A DNA stretch of 64,000 nt from RHLJ01 sp040222455 (GTDB taxonomy: Bacteria > Bacteroidota > Rhodothermia > Balneolales > Balneolaceae): assembly GCA_040222455.1 (NCBI GenBank), contig JAVKDD010000011.1, forward strand, positions 744,001 to 808,000, read 5' to 3'. Below the pieces are notes generated by a model. It worked only from the letters and a program-made list of their open reading frames with translations. It was not told the DNA's origin and did no database searches. Positions 43,641 to 52,167 of the stretch are shown here, in pieces. Both the position numbers and the translations under genes were made by a program. Numbering within the stretch: the first letter of the stretch is position 1; every line of letters begins with the position of its first letter.

Positions 43641-43988
43641 TTAAGCGTGGGCTTCCTTCACAATGGCAGCAAACGTATCTGCATCATGAACTGCTAGGTC
43701 GGCGAGTACCTTACGGTTAATTTCCATATTCTTTTTGCTCATAGCATTTATAAGCTTAGAATAGGTAGTACCGTTTAGGCGGGCTGCCGCATTAATTCTA
43801 ACAATCCATAATCTTCGAAAAACGCGTTTACGATTCTTGCGATCACGATATTGGTACTGAAGACCTTTTTCTACCGCATTTTTTGCAATCGTATAAACAT
43901 TTTTTCGCTTGCCCCAGTAACCTTTCGCTTGATCAAGGATCTTTTTGCGACGGCGACGGGAAGCCACTAAATTTAGTGATCGTGGCAT
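43641..43988 (-). CDS. rplT: 50S ribosomal protein L20
   Basis: 115 aa. The N-terminus MPRSLNLVASRRRRKKILDQAKGYWGKR and the Arg-rich RDRKNRKRVFRRLWIVRINAAARLNG are the L20 signature. It binds 23S rRNA early in assembly and autoregulates the infC-rpmI-rplT operon in other bacteria. It follows rpmI by 19 bases and is followed by a strong terminator. Confidence 0.97.
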   Translation of the reverse strand: MPRSLNLVASRRRRKKILDQAKGYWGKRKNVYTIAKNAVEKGLQYQYRDRKNRKRVFRRLWIVRINAAARLNGTTYSKLINAMSKKNMEINRKVLADLAVHDADTFAAIVKEAHA

Positions 43989-44007
43989 TTTGTCTTAGAT
44001 TAAATGA

Positions 44008-44208
44008 TTAAAATTTATAAGGGATTAGCTCTTTAACTCGTGCTTTATCAGCATCTGTAACAAGAGTACTTTGTCCTAATCCTCGTTTAGTTTTACTGCT
44101 CTTTTTAGTAAGAATGTGACGCTTAAAAGCTTTCTTACGTTTAATTTTACCTGTACCGGTAACCTTAAAACGCTTTTTAGCACCACTATTACTTTTCATT
44201 TTTGGCAT
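44008..44208 (-). CDS. rpmI: 50S ribosomal protein L35
   Basis: 66 aa from the ATG at 44208, which gives the family N-terminus MPKMKSNSGAKKRFKVTG; a longer upstream ATG would add 13 non-conserved residues. The body KIKRKKAFKRHILTKKSSKTKR is typical of L35. It has its own promoter in the gap after infC. Confidence 0.96.
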   Translation of the reverse strand: MPKMKSNSGAKKRFKVTGTGKIKRKKAFKRHILTKKSSKTKRGLGQSTLVTDADKARVKELIPYKF

Positions 44209-44244
44209 TTGAAATCCACTTGCTTTGTGAAAAATTAAAGACTC

Positions 44245-44275
44245 CAAAGATACGTATTAAAGTATCTCTAAGCAA
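44245..44275 (-). promoter_or_regulatory. Promoter candidate upstream of rpmI-rplT
   Basis: Minus-strand TTG (44275-44273), 20 bases, then TATCTTTG (44252-44245), matching the TTG-N20-TAnnTTTG pattern. The same segment also contains AGATAC/GTATCT (44248-44253/44262-44267), which may form a small hairpin. Confidence 0.5.
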
Positions 44276-44284
44276 CGAATATGA

Positions 44285-44821
44285 TTATTTATTCGGTGTT
44301 AAAATCATAATCATTCTACGACCTTCCATATTCGGCTTCGATTCGATTTTACATACATCTTCAAGGCTTTTAGCGAGCTTTAAAAGTAGTAACTCACCTT
44401 TTTCGGTATAAAGCATATCCCGTCCTCTAAATTGAACAGTCGCTTTAACTTTGTCACCACCTTCAAGAAACTCGCGTGCATGCCTAGTTTTAAACTCTAG
44501 ATCGTGATCGTCGGTATTAGGGCGAAAGCGAAGTTCTTTAACCGTTATTGTATGTTGTTTCTTACGTGCTTCTTTTTCTTTCTTCTTTTTCTCGTAAACA
44601 TACTTACCATAATCTATGATTTTACACACTGGTGGATTTCCATCAGGTGCAATTTCAACTAAATCTAAATTATAAGATTCGGCTAGTTGTAACGCTCTGT
44701 CTGAGCTAGTAATTTCGTGGCCACCATCAGGTTTAATTACCCGAACTTGAGCAGCTCTAACTTCTTCATTTAATCTTGGTCTGTCTTCTTTAACAGGTCC
44801 GCGAAAATTATTTCTTGCGAT
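44285..44821 (-). CDS. infC: Translation initiation factor IF-3, with AUC start codon
   Basis: 178 aa. The reading frame extends N-terminal of the first GTG (44629) through INEEVRA-equivalent sequence RPRLNEEVRAAQVRVI and DRALQLAESYNLDLVEIAPDGNPPVCKIIDYGKY, all highly conserved in IF3. No ATG, GTG or TTG exists in this extension before the in-frame stop at 44837-44839. An ATC at 44821-44819 lies 5 bases after AGAGGA, giving a protein starting IARNNFRG. IF3 genes in enterobacteria use AUU for autoregulation by start-codon discrimination; AUC here would work the same way. It follows thrS by 19 bases. Confidence 0.93.
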   Translation of the reverse strand: MARNNFRGPVKEDRPRLNEEVRAAQVRVIKPDGGHEITSSDRALQLAESYNLDLVEIAPDGNPPVCKIIDYGKYVYEKKKKEKEARKKQHTITVKELRFRPNTDDHDLEFKTRHAREFLEGGDKVKATVQFRGRDMLYTEKGELLLLKLAKSLEDVCKIESKPNMEGRRMIMILTPNK

Positions 44822-44826
44822 AGTTA

Positions 44827-44832
44827 TCCTCT
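44827..44832 (-). promoter_or_regulatory. Shine-Dalgarno sequence that fixes the infC AUC start
   Basis: Minus-strand AGAGGA followed by TAACT and then ATC. It is one of the few strong SD sequences in the window, compatible with a rare start codon. Confidence 0.75.
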
Positions 44833-44840
44833 TTTTTTAG

Positions 44841-46784
44841 TTAATCTTCTGGTAATGATTTTTGTTTTATCTCATCATTTAAGCTTGAAAGAAAATCAGA
44901 AAATTTGAAAGTTCCAATATCTCCCTTTTTATGTCTTCTCACTGATACTGTATCAGCTTCAAGTTCTTTTGCTCCAATTATTAACATATATGGAGTCTTA
45001 CTCGTTTCAGCATCACGAATTTTTCCACCAATTTGTTCACTTCTGTCGTCAACCGATAAGCGAACTCCAATATCTCGGAGCTTACTGGCACAGTTATGAG
45101 CATATTCATTTTGACCATCCGAAATAGGCAGAATTCTTACTTGTTCTGGGGATAACCAAACCGGGAAATCACCTGCAAAGTGTTCTATTAAAATACTGGT
45201 AAAACGTTCCATCGATCCAAATGGAGCACGATGAATTATAACCGGACGATGTTTTTCATTATCTGAGCCTACATAAGTAAGATCAAAACGTTCGGGCATA
45301 ACATAATCAACCTGAACGGTTCCTAATTGCCACTTTCTTCCAATAGCATCACGGATAATAAAATCAATTTTCGGACCGTAAAAACTAGCTTCGCCCAGAG
45401 CAATAAAATAATCTAACTCCATTTCGTCAGCAACTTCCTGAATTTCTTGTTGAGCCCGTTCCCAATATTCCATGTTTCCGCCGTACTTCTCATCGTTATC
45501 ATCACGGAAGGAGAGACGAATATCTACTGGCATTCCAAAAGTACTGAATACAAATTGAGTTAACTCAATCGTATTTTTAATTTCATCTTTCAGTTGATTG
45601 TGGGTACAGTAAATATGCGCATCATCTTGGGTAAAGCCTCTTACACGCGATAATCCACTCAATTCTCCCGATTGTTCGTATCTGTAAACCGTACCAAATT
45701 CAGCGAGTCGGTAAGGAAGATCTCGGTAACTTCTTAAATCCGAAGAATATATTCTATGATGATGAGGGCAATTCATCGGTTTAAGCATATACTCTTCATC
45801 ATCAACTTCGATGGGATTGTATTGAGAATCTTGATAATACGGATAATGTCCTGAAGTTTTGTATAACTCAAGATTACCAATATGAGGAGTAATTACTTCT
45901 TTATATCCTCTTTTAACTTGTTCATTTCTTAGAAAAGCTTCCAGAGTTCTTCTAAGCAAAGTGCCATTTGGTAGCCATAGAGGCAACCCACTTCCAACCA
46001 TAGAGTCGATTAAATAGATACCGAGTTCTTTCCCAAGTTTTCTATGATCTCTGCGTTTTGCTTCTTCAATATTATGAAGATGTTCTTCCAGCATTTTCTG
46101 CTTTGGAAAAGTAACGCCATAGATACGAGTTAGCTGTTTACTATTAACATCTCCTCTCCAGTATGCGCCTGCAAGGTTCGTAAGTTTTATTGCTTTAACA
46201 GAACCGGAGTTAGGAATATGTGGGCCACGGCATAAATCAGTAAAACTACCTTGTGTATAAAAAGTAATAGATCCGTCGTCAAGCCCTTCAATTAAATCTA
46301 TTTTATATTCATTACCTCGTTCTCTATAAAACTCTAAAGCATCAGCTTTTGAGATGTCTTTTCGGTCAAACGTGGTTTTATTTCTGGCAACTTCTAGAAA
46401 CTTTTTTTCAATTTGTTCTAAATCTTCCTGCGTGATCTGTGTATCACCAAAATCGATATCATAATAAAAGCCAGTTTCTATAGGAGGCCCAATTCCAAAT
46501 TTGGCTTCAGGATAAAGTTCCTGAACAGCTTCTGCCAGGAGATGGGCAGATGAGTGCCAAAACGTATATTTTCCTTCTTCTGAATCCCAGGTATTTATAG
46601 AAATAGTTGCATTAGTGTGAATAGGGCGACTTAAATCCCATATTTCTTTATTCACCGAAATGCTTAATGCAACACGTGCAAGTCCTGATGAAATGGATTC
46701 TGCTATTTGTAAACCGGTAGTTCCTGCCTTATAATCCCGTGTTGTTCCATCGGGCAGGGTAATAATAATACGATCGTCTGACAT
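44841..46784 (-). CDS. thrS: Threonyl-tRNA synthetase
   Basis: 647 aa from the ATG at 46784; a TTG one codon upstream is less likely. An N-terminal TGS domain (IITLPDGTTRDYKAGTTGLQIAESI) is followed by the editing domain (FWHSSAHLLAEAVQELYP, with HxxxH, and later CRGPHIPNSG). The class II core has LKPMNCPHHH with zinc-binding Cys, RVRGFTQDDAHIYC, and HRAPFGSMERF. It leads the thrS-infC-rpmI-rplT order conserved across bacteria. Confidence 0.96.
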   Translation of the reverse strand: MSDDRIIITLPDGTTRDYKAGTTGLQIAESISSGLARVALSISVNKEIWDLSRPIHTNATISINTWDSEEGKYTFWHSSAHLLAEAVQELYPEAKFGIGPPIETGFYYDIDFGDTQITQEDLEQIEKKFLEVARNKTTFDRKDISKADALEFYRERGNEYKIDLIEGLDDGSITFYTQGSFTDLCRGPHIPNSGSVKAIKLTNLAGAYWRGDVNSKQLTRIYGVTFPKQKMLEEHLHNIEEAKRRDHRKLGKELGIYLIDSMVGSGLPLWLPNGTLLRRTLEAFLRNEQVKRGYKEVITPHIGNLELYKTSGHYPYYQDSQYNPIEVDDEEYMLKPMNCPHHHRIYSSDLRSYRDLPYRLAEFGTVYRYEQSGELSGLSRVRGFTQDDAHIYCTHNQLKDEIKNTIELTQFVFSTFGMPVDIRLSFRDDNDEKYGGNMEYWERAQQEIQEVADEMELDYFIALGEASFYGPKIDFIIRDAIGRKWQLGTVQVDYVMPERFDLTYVGSDNEKHRPVIIHRAPFGSMERFTSILIEHFAGDFPVWLSPEQVRILPISDGQNEYAHNCASKLRDIGVRLSVDDRSEQIGGKIRDAETSKTPYMLIIGAKELEADTVSVRRHKKGDIGTFKFSDFLSSLNDEIKQKSLPED

Positions 46785-46826
46785 CAACTATTTTTAAAAA
46801 GCTTTTTTTTGAGCTAGATAAGATAA

Positions 46827-46834
46827 CAAAAATA
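46827..46834 (-). promoter_or_regulatory. Candidate -7 box upstream of thrS
   Basis: Minus-strand TATTTTTG fits TAnnTTTG and lies 43 bases before the ATG. No -33 TTG at the usual distance. Confidence 0.35.
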
Positions 46835-46942
46835 GAAAACAGGCACATTTTTTAAGAAACTTTATTTAGCAAGAATTTTTGTTGGTATAAAATACATTAT
46901 ATCTGATATTTGAATTGCTAAGCCAAACTTTTCAATTAGTAA

Positions 46943-49048
46943 ATGCCGAGCATAGAAGAAACATTTTTTGGGTCGCAATGCATGTTTGTTTGTGATCAAA
47001 TTACATTTAGAATTTTAGACGTAAATGATAATGGTGTAGCTTTATTTGGGATAGATAGAGAGCACCTTTTAGGAAGTAGATTAACTGATTTTGGAATTCA
47101 AGTAAGTACAAAAGACCCAAAATTCTCTTTAAATCAGGAAGTGGTAATTTCATCAGATCAGGTATGGAGGTTCGAACTAAAGAACTCTGAAATAGTTTAC
47201 TTCCAATTCTCTTCTCATTTAATAAACTATAAGGGGAAACCATCTAAACTTATTGTAGCTCACGATATTTCTGCAAGTTTAATGTTGCAAAAAGAACAGC
47301 AGCCGTTATCCAGCCCAGTTGAATTTATAAATTTCCCAATGGCTGAGATTGAATGGAATAGCAAAAACAATATTCTTAGGTGGTCGTCAAAAGCAGAAGA
47401 ACTTTTTGGTTGGACCCAAGAAGAAGTAATAAATCATCCAAATATACTTCAAGAATTTGTATATCCGGAAGATTTAAAAATGGTACAGAGTGAATATCAA
47501 AAAAGTATTAAGGAAAGAAGAAAAAATGCTTCTTTAGTAAATCGCAACATCACTAAAAATGGAGACATTATATATTGTGAGTGGTATAGCTCGTATTTGT
47601 TTAACGATGCGGGTGATTTAGTCTCTATTTATTCTTTGGCAGTAGATGTAACTGAAAAAGTAGAAGCAGATAAAAGATCTAAACAAAGTCAACAGAATTA
47701 TATTGACCTTTTTAATTCAATAAGTGATGCAATTTATTTAGTAAATGGAGACGGCATTATTCTTATTGCTAATGATGGAACTAGGTTGACTTTTGGATAC
47801 GAAATCAAAGATTTAATTGGAAAACATTTCGGAATATTAAATGCGCCTGGCAAGTTTAATAAAGAACGCTTTTTTGAATTTAATAAGGATAAATTGGAAA
47901 AGGGTGCTGTAAAATTTGAAGGATGGGGGAAAAAGAAAAATGGCGAAATCTTTCCGACAGAGATATTGGTTAATTCCGGAGTTTATTTTGAGGAAGAAGT
48001 TCATATCATTATTGAGCGCGATATTTCAGAACGAAAATTTGCTGAAGATGAACTTCAAAAGAGAGAAAACTTACTGAGTGAGTTATTTAACACTTCTCCG
48101 CTTGGAATTGCACTCCTAAACTCACATAACGAAGTCATTGAGCTAAATAAAGGGTTCGAATGTTTATTTGGGTATTCTTTTGAAGAAATTGGAGGATTAG
48201 AACTGGACAGAGTTATTGTTCCGGCTGAGTTTATGGATTATGCCCTCAGTTTAACAGAAACGCCGTATGTTGAGGAAGAAGTAACAAAAAGATTGACAAA
48301 GTCTGGAGAACTCATTGATGTAATCATTTATGCTGTACCAATTATTATTGATAAAAAGATGGTATATAAATACGGAATTTATGTGGACATCACTGACCGA
48401 AAGAAAGCTGAAGAGCAGCTTAAAACTTCCTTAAGAGAAAAGGAGTTATTATTGGCGGAAGTACATCATCGGGTTAAAAATAATTTGGCTGTAATAACAG
48501 GTTTATTAGAATTACAGTCTTATTCTACTGATGATTCAAAAGCGCGTAAAGTGTTAAGAGATAGTCAAATGAGGGTTCACTCGATAGCCTTAGTTCATGA
48601 AAAGTTATACGGAAACGAAGACTTTACAGAAATTAAAGTTCATGAATACATAAAAGAGCTAAGTGCTACAGTAGAACATACCATGGAGTTAGATTCTGCC
48701 CCGATAGAAATTAGCTTTGATTTAGATGAAATTTATCTTCCAATAACACAAGCCATTCCTTGTGGATTACTTCTTAATGAAGTTTTAACAAACTCATTTA
48801 AACACGCTTTTGTAGGACAGGAAGAAGGAAAGATTTCGGTGAGCTTTAAAAAGTACGGAGGCGAATTAATATTCAAAATAAGCGATAATGGTATAGGCTT
48901 TGAGAAAAGTAAATCGAAGCCAGGAAGAAATTCTCTGGGGATGAAATTAATTAACACACTTTCGAAACAACTAATTGCACAAATGAATGTTGATTCTACA
49001 AATGGGACTGTTTTTGAGTTTAAATTCAAAAATGTCGCAGAGAACTAG
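46943..49048 (+). CDS. PAS-domain sensor histidine kinase (HisKA_2 type), orphan
   Basis: 701 aa cytosolic kinase without transmembrane segments. Four PAS-type modules span about residues 1-115, 125-240, 250-370 and 378-490, each ending in a DITxRKxAE-like junction. The HisKA_2 dimerisation helix EVHHRVKNNLAVITGLLELQS (about 506-526) contains the phospho-His. The ATPase has LLNEVLTNSFKHAF, DNGIGF and GMKLI. No response regulator gene is adjacent. A terminator follows. Confidence 0.93.
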   Translation: MPSIEETFFGSQCMFVCDQITFRILDVNDNGVALFGIDREHLLGSRLTDFGIQVSTKDPKFSLNQEVVISSDQVWRFELKNSEIVYFQFSSHLINYKGKPSKLIVAHDISASLMLQKEQQPLSSPVEFINFPMAEIEWNSKNNILRWSSKAEELFGWTQEEVINHPNILQEFVYPEDLKMVQSEYQKSIKERRKNASLVNRNITKNGDIIYCEWYSSYLFNDAGDLVSIYSLAVDVTEKVEADKRSKQSQQNYIDLFNSISDAIYLVNGDGIILIANDGTRLTFGYEIKDLIGKHFGILNAPGKFNKERFFEFNKDKLEKGAVKFEGWGKKKNGEIFPTEILVNSGVYFEEEVHIIIERDISERKFAEDELQKRENLLSELFNTSPLGIALLNSHNEVIELNKGFECLFGYSFEEIGGLELDRVIVPAEFMDYALSLTETPYVEEEVTKRLTKSGELIDVIIYAVPIIIDKKMVYKYGIYVDITDRKKAEEQLKTSLREKELLLAEVHHRVKNNLAVITGLLELQSYSTDDSKARKVLRDSQMRVHSIALVHEKLYGNEDFTEIKVHEYIKELSATVEHTMELDSAPIEISFDLDEIYLPITQAIPCGLLLNEVLTNSFKHAFVGQEEGKISVSFKKYGGELIFKISDNGIGFEKSKSKPGRNSLGMKLINTLSKQLIAQMNVDSTNGTVFEFKFKNVAEN

Positions 49049-49104
49049 AAATGTGCGGCTTTCTATGGATTGGAAACCATCGGGACAAATTTTAGGAAAA
49101 GAGT

Positions 49105-49131
49105 AGTGTATCTAAGATGCACTCCTTTTTT
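49105..49131 (+). terminator. Intrinsic terminator after the histidine kinase
   Basis: AGTGTATC / GATGCACT with a G-U pair and a 3-base loop (49105-49123) is followed by CCTTTTTT. It marks the left limit of the restriction-modification region. Confidence 0.65.
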
Positions 49132-49264
49132 ATTTCCGACTGCTTTTCTAAAAAGCTCTTAGAGTTTCCCTGTTGCGAGTGGAGCGAGTAACTGCAAGAG
49201 AATACAACGATTTATAAACAAGTATTTGCATGAGATAATCAGAAATGTTAAATACATTTAAAAA

Positions 49265-49298
49265 TGGGACTATCCCTCTGGGCTTGTCTATAGTCCCA
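49265..49298. repeat. Inverted repeat upstream of the m5C methyltransferase gene
   Basis: TGGGACTAT (49265-49273) and ATAGTCCCA (49290-49298) are perfect inverted repeats with a 16-base spacer. No T run follows. It could be an operator for control of the restriction-modification genes or an attenuator. Confidence 0.6.
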
Positions 49299-49380
49299 AA
49301 TCTCACCACAAAAAATAGTACTAGATTCGTTACATTCCTTTATAGTTAGAATAGAAATTATTTAAAAATTATTAAGCTCA

Positions 49381-50466
49381 ATGCAGAATAAAGTCTTTAG
49401 ATTAGGAGAATTATTTAGTGGTCCCGGTGGCATAGGAATTGCTGCAAGTCAAGCGAAACTATTGACTGATGATTACAAATATGAAATACAGCATGTATGG
49501 GCAAATGATTATGATAAAGATTCATGTGAGACTTATCAGAAAAATTTAATGCCTGATAATCCAAATTCGATAATATGCAAAGATATAAGAGAGTTAGATT
49601 TTGATAAACTAAAGTCAATCTCCGAAATAGATGCGTTGGCATTTGGATTCCCATGTAATGACTTTAGTGTCGTTGGGGAACAAAAAGGAATGGATGGCGC
49701 ATATGGTCCACTTTATACTTACGGTGTTAAATGCTTAAGACTTTTTCAACCCGAGTGGTTTTTAGCTGAAAATGTTGGAGGGCTACGAAACTCAAATGAT
49801 GGCAAAGCTTTAAAAAAGGTGCTTAATGATCTCATAGATTCAGGCTATTTAGTATATCCTCATTTCTATAAATTTGAAGAATATGGAGTTCCACAAGCAA
49901 GGCATAGAATAATTATCATTGGTATTAGAAATGATATTGATCATACTTTCAATATTCCAAAACCAACTTATGAGACTATCACATCAAGGCAAGCAATAGA
50001 ATCTCCTCCTATTTCTAAAGATATAGCAAATCAAGTTTTAACTAATCAATCAAAAACTGTAATTGAAAGACTAAAGCATATAAAACCAGGGCAAAATGCA
50101 TTTAATGCAAACTTACCTGATCATCTAAAACTTAATGTTAAAGGTGCAAAAATAAGCCAAATCTATAAGCGATTAGATCCTGATAAACCATCTTATACTG
50201 TAACTGGTAGTGGAGGGGGTGGAACTCATGTCTATCATTGGAAAGAGAATAGAGCATTAACAAATCGTGAGAGAGCAAGGCTTCAGACTTTCCCTGATAC
50301 TCACGTCTTTTATGGCTCAAAGGAGAGCATTAGAAAGCAGATAGGGATGGCAGTTCCAGTCAAAGGCGCTAGAATAATCATTGAATCTGTTCTAAAAACA
50401 TTTGCTGGTATGGAATACGAAAGTATTAGTCCAAACATTGATTTACCAAATCCAATATTAATTTAA
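49381..50466 (+). CDS. DNA (cytosine-5) methyltransferase of a type II restriction-modification system
   Basis: 361 aa. Motif I FSGPGGIG (residues 12-19), motif IV GFPCNDFS with catalytic C92, motif VI ENV with E130, motif VIII QARHR (172-176), motif IX (LTNRERARLQTFPD) and motif X (IGMAVPVKGARII) are complete, with a short target-recognition region around residues 200-300. It should be active. The target sequence cannot be read. A PLD-type restriction gene begins 11 bases downstream, so protection of self DNA is the likely role. Confidence 0.95.
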   Translation: MQNKVFRLGELFSGPGGIGIAASQAKLLTDDYKYEIQHVWANDYDKDSCETYQKNLMPDNPNSIICKDIRELDFDKLKSISEIDALAFGFPCNDFSVVGEQKGMDGAYGPLYTYGVKCLRLFQPEWFLAENVGGLRNSNDGKALKKVLNDLIDSGYLVYPHFYKFEEYGVPQARHRIIIIGIRNDIDHTFNIPKPTYETITSRQAIESPPISKDIANQVLTNQSKTVIERLKHIKPGQNAFNANLPDHLKLNVKGAKISQIYKRLDPDKPSYTVTGSGGGGTHVYHWKENRALTNRERARLQTFPDTHVFYGSKESIRKQIGMAVPVKGARIIIESVLKTFAGMEYESISPNIDLPNPILI

Positions 50467-50477
50467 TAATTAACTGA

Positions 50478-51458
50478 ATGTTAATAAGAGAAAACCTATT
50501 TCAAGAAACTTTGATTAAACCTGTAAATGATGGCTTAACGAACTTAAGAATAGTTTCAGGTTATGCATCTTCTCTTATGCTTATACGGCACTTAACTTTT
50601 TTAAAGGAAAAAAAACTTTTAAATAGGGATCTATCTATTTCGCTAATTATAGGTATGACTTCTAAAGATGGGATAGATTTTTTTAACCACAAAGGTTTTG
50701 TTGAATATTTAAATACACATAATGACTTAGCTATTAGTATTCGATATGTAAATGATAGACCTCCAGTACATTCAAAATTATATTTATGGAATAACAACAA
50801 TTCGAATGTTTCATTTATTGGTTCTGCAAATTACAGTCAAAATGCTTTTAGTGAATCTACTAGAGAAGTTTTACTCAAAACAAATCAAGCATATAATGAG
50901 GCAAATGATTATTACGAATCTATTCTTGAAAACACAATAGACTGCAGAGACCTAGATGAAAACAATGATTCTATAAGGTTATATAGAAGAGAATCTATAA
51001 AAAACTTGATTGAACCTGAATCAGATGAATTTCAATATAATGAAGCAATTGGAGGACTTGAAAAAGTTACTTTAAGTTTGCTAGATAGGTCTGGAAGAAT
51101 GCCTGAAAGATCGGGCTTAAATTGGGGTCAAAGACCTAGTAGAGATCGTAACCAAGCTTATTTGGGGGTTCCAGTTGCAATACAAAGAACCAATTTCTTC
51201 CCAGTAATTGCGAAACATTTTCTAGTTATAACTGATGATGGTAAAGAATTAGTTTGTGTAAGAGCTCAACAAAACGGTAAAGCAATACATACAACTTTTA
51301 GTAATTCATATATGGGTGAATACTTTAGAAATAGGCTAGGGCTCTCGAATGGTGCTTATGTTAATAAAACAGACTTATTAGCATACGGAAGAACTGACGT
51401 AGATATTTATAAGATTGATGAAGAAACCTACTTTTTAGATTATAGTGTTCAAGATTAA
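50478..51458 (+). CDS. NgoFVII-family restriction endonuclease (PLD-like)
   Basis: 326 aa. A single HKD-type active site is seen: HSKLYLW (H98, K100) followed by FIGSANYSQNAF (G115-S116-A117-N118). Like BfiI and NgoFVII enzymes, one motif per chain suggests a dimeric active site that may not need Mg. The C-terminal half is probably the DNA-recognition domain. It is paired with the m5C methyltransferase 11 bases upstream. It is notably AT-rich and ends just before a 12-base-spaced TTTGTACC direct repeat and tRNA-Val. Confidence 0.88.
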   Translation: MLIRENLFQETLIKPVNDGLTNLRIVSGYASSLMLIRHLTFLKEKKLLNRDLSISLIIGMTSKDGIDFFNHKGFVEYLNTHNDLAISIRYVNDRPPVHSKLYLWNNNNSNVSFIGSANYSQNAFSESTREVLLKTNQAYNEANDYYESILENTIDCRDLDENNDSIRLYRRESIKNLIEPESDEFQYNEAIGGLEKVTLSLLDRSGRMPERSGLNWGQRPSRDRNQAYLGVPVAIQRTNFFPVIAKHFLVITDDGKELVCVRAQQNGKAIHTTFSNSYMGEYFRNRLGLSNGAYVNKTDLLAYGRTDVDIYKIDEETYFLDYSVQD

Positions 51459-51460
51459 AG

Positions 51461-51481
51461 TTTGTACCAATATTTGTACCA
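51461..51481 (+). repeat. Short direct repeat beside the restriction gene
   Basis: TTTGTACCA occurs at 51461-51469 and 51473-51481, with 12-base periodicity, directly after the nuclease stop. It might be a recombination or regulatory site. No matching copy was seen at the left side of the region. Confidence 0.5.
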
Positions 51482-51484
51482 TAA

Positions 51485-51524
51485 AATAAAAAACCCTATG
51501 TAAATCAATAACTTACATAGGGTT
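51485..51524 (-). terminator. Intrinsic terminator after tRNA-Val
   Basis: On the minus strand AACCCTATGTAA / TTACATAGGGTT forms a perfect 12-bp stem with a 9-base loop, followed by a T-rich run. It lies 4 bases after the tRNA 3' end. Confidence 0.85.
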
Positions 51525-51528
51525 CAGG

Positions 51529-51602
51529 TGCGTCCTACTGGATTCGAACCAGTGACCCCCACAATGTCAATGTGATACTCTAACCAACTGAGCTAAGGAC
51601 GC
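51529..51602 (-). tRNA. tRNA-Val (anticodon GAC)
   Basis: 74 nt on the minus strand. The acceptor stem GCGTCCT/AGGACGC, anticodon loop TTGACAT with GAC, and T-loop TTCGAAT are intact. The discriminator is A, and CCA is not fully encoded. The restriction-modification genes lie directly beyond its 3' end. Confidence 0.95.
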
Positions 51603-51673
51603 TTTAAAATTTAAAGATACACAAGAAGTGATAAATACATCAATCTTTCTTTTTTAGGAAGACTTCAAATCCG

Positions 51674-51681
51674 TATCTTTT
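51674..51681 (+). promoter_or_regulatory. Candidate -7 box of nusB
   Basis: TATCTTTT is 7 of 8 to TAnnTTTG. Its position directly before the ATG at 51682 implies that transcription starts inside that codon region, so the ATG at 51703 is favoured. Confidence 0.35.
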
Positions 51682-51702
51682 ATGCTAATCAAAAAATCAG
51701 AC

Positions 51703-52167
51703 ATGATCAATCGTCGCCTCGTACGCGAAACCGTTCTTCAATCTATTTACGCTTATCAACAAAGCGGAGATTCTGTTCAGCATATTGCTGATTCAATTAT
51801 TAAAGGTACGCTGAATAAAGAAAAAGAGGCGCGAAGATTTGCTGAGAAATTATTTTTCAGAACTATAGAAAATGAATCTCAATTTAATGAGATCATTACT
51901 TCTCATATCCAAAATTGGGATATCAATCGTTTGGCTATGATCGATTTGATAGTTCTTAAAATGGCTCTTTGCGAATTTATTTATTTCGAGGAAATACCTA
52001 CCAAAGTAACGATTAATGAAGCCATCGAGATCGTAAAAAAATATTCTACTGCAAAATCCGGTCGTTTCGTGAACGGAATTCTTGACGCTTCGCTTTTAGA
52101 ACTCAACAAGAACAATAAAATTAAAAAAACAGGTAGAGGCTTGATCGAAAGATCAACAAATAAATGA
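51703..52167 (+). CDS. nusB: Transcription antitermination factor NusB
   Basis: 154 aa from the ATG at 51703, giving the family-like start MINRRLVRETVLQSIYAYQQS; an ATG seven codons upstream is disfavoured by the promoter position. NusB binds boxA RNA with NusE to prevent premature termination in rRNA operons. The C-terminal core has DLIVLKMALCEFIYFEEIPTKVTINEAIEIVKKYST and GRFVNGILD, both conserved. The phosphatase start overlaps the stop by 4 bases. Confidence 0.95.
   Translation: MINRRLVRETVLQSIYAYQQSGDSVQHIADSIIKGTLNKEKEARRFAEKLFFRTIENESQFNEIITSHIQNWDINRLAMIDLIVLKMALCEFIYFEEIPTKVTINEAIEIVKKYSTAKSGRFVNGILDASLLELNKNNKIKKTGRGLIERSTNK

Larger units (their letters stand above)
49049..49380 (+). 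other. Non-coding gap before the restriction-modification genes
   Basis: 332 bases without a supported gene. It holds the kinase terminator (49105-49131) and a 9-bp inverted repeat at 49265-49298. No ribosome-binding site or recognised promoter was seen before the methyltransferase ATG. The sequence is AT-rich, more so than core genes nearby. Confidence 0.6.

Noticed and set aside
44285..44629. IF3 starting at the GTG at 44629
   Set aside because: This would remove the conserved IF3 N-terminal domain, which is clearly encoded in frame upstream.
51461..51602. tRNA-Val as a phage or island attachment site
   Set aside because: No duplicate of the tRNA 3' end is present on the left side of the restriction-modification region and no integrase gene is visible. 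Acquired origin is kept only as a possibility.
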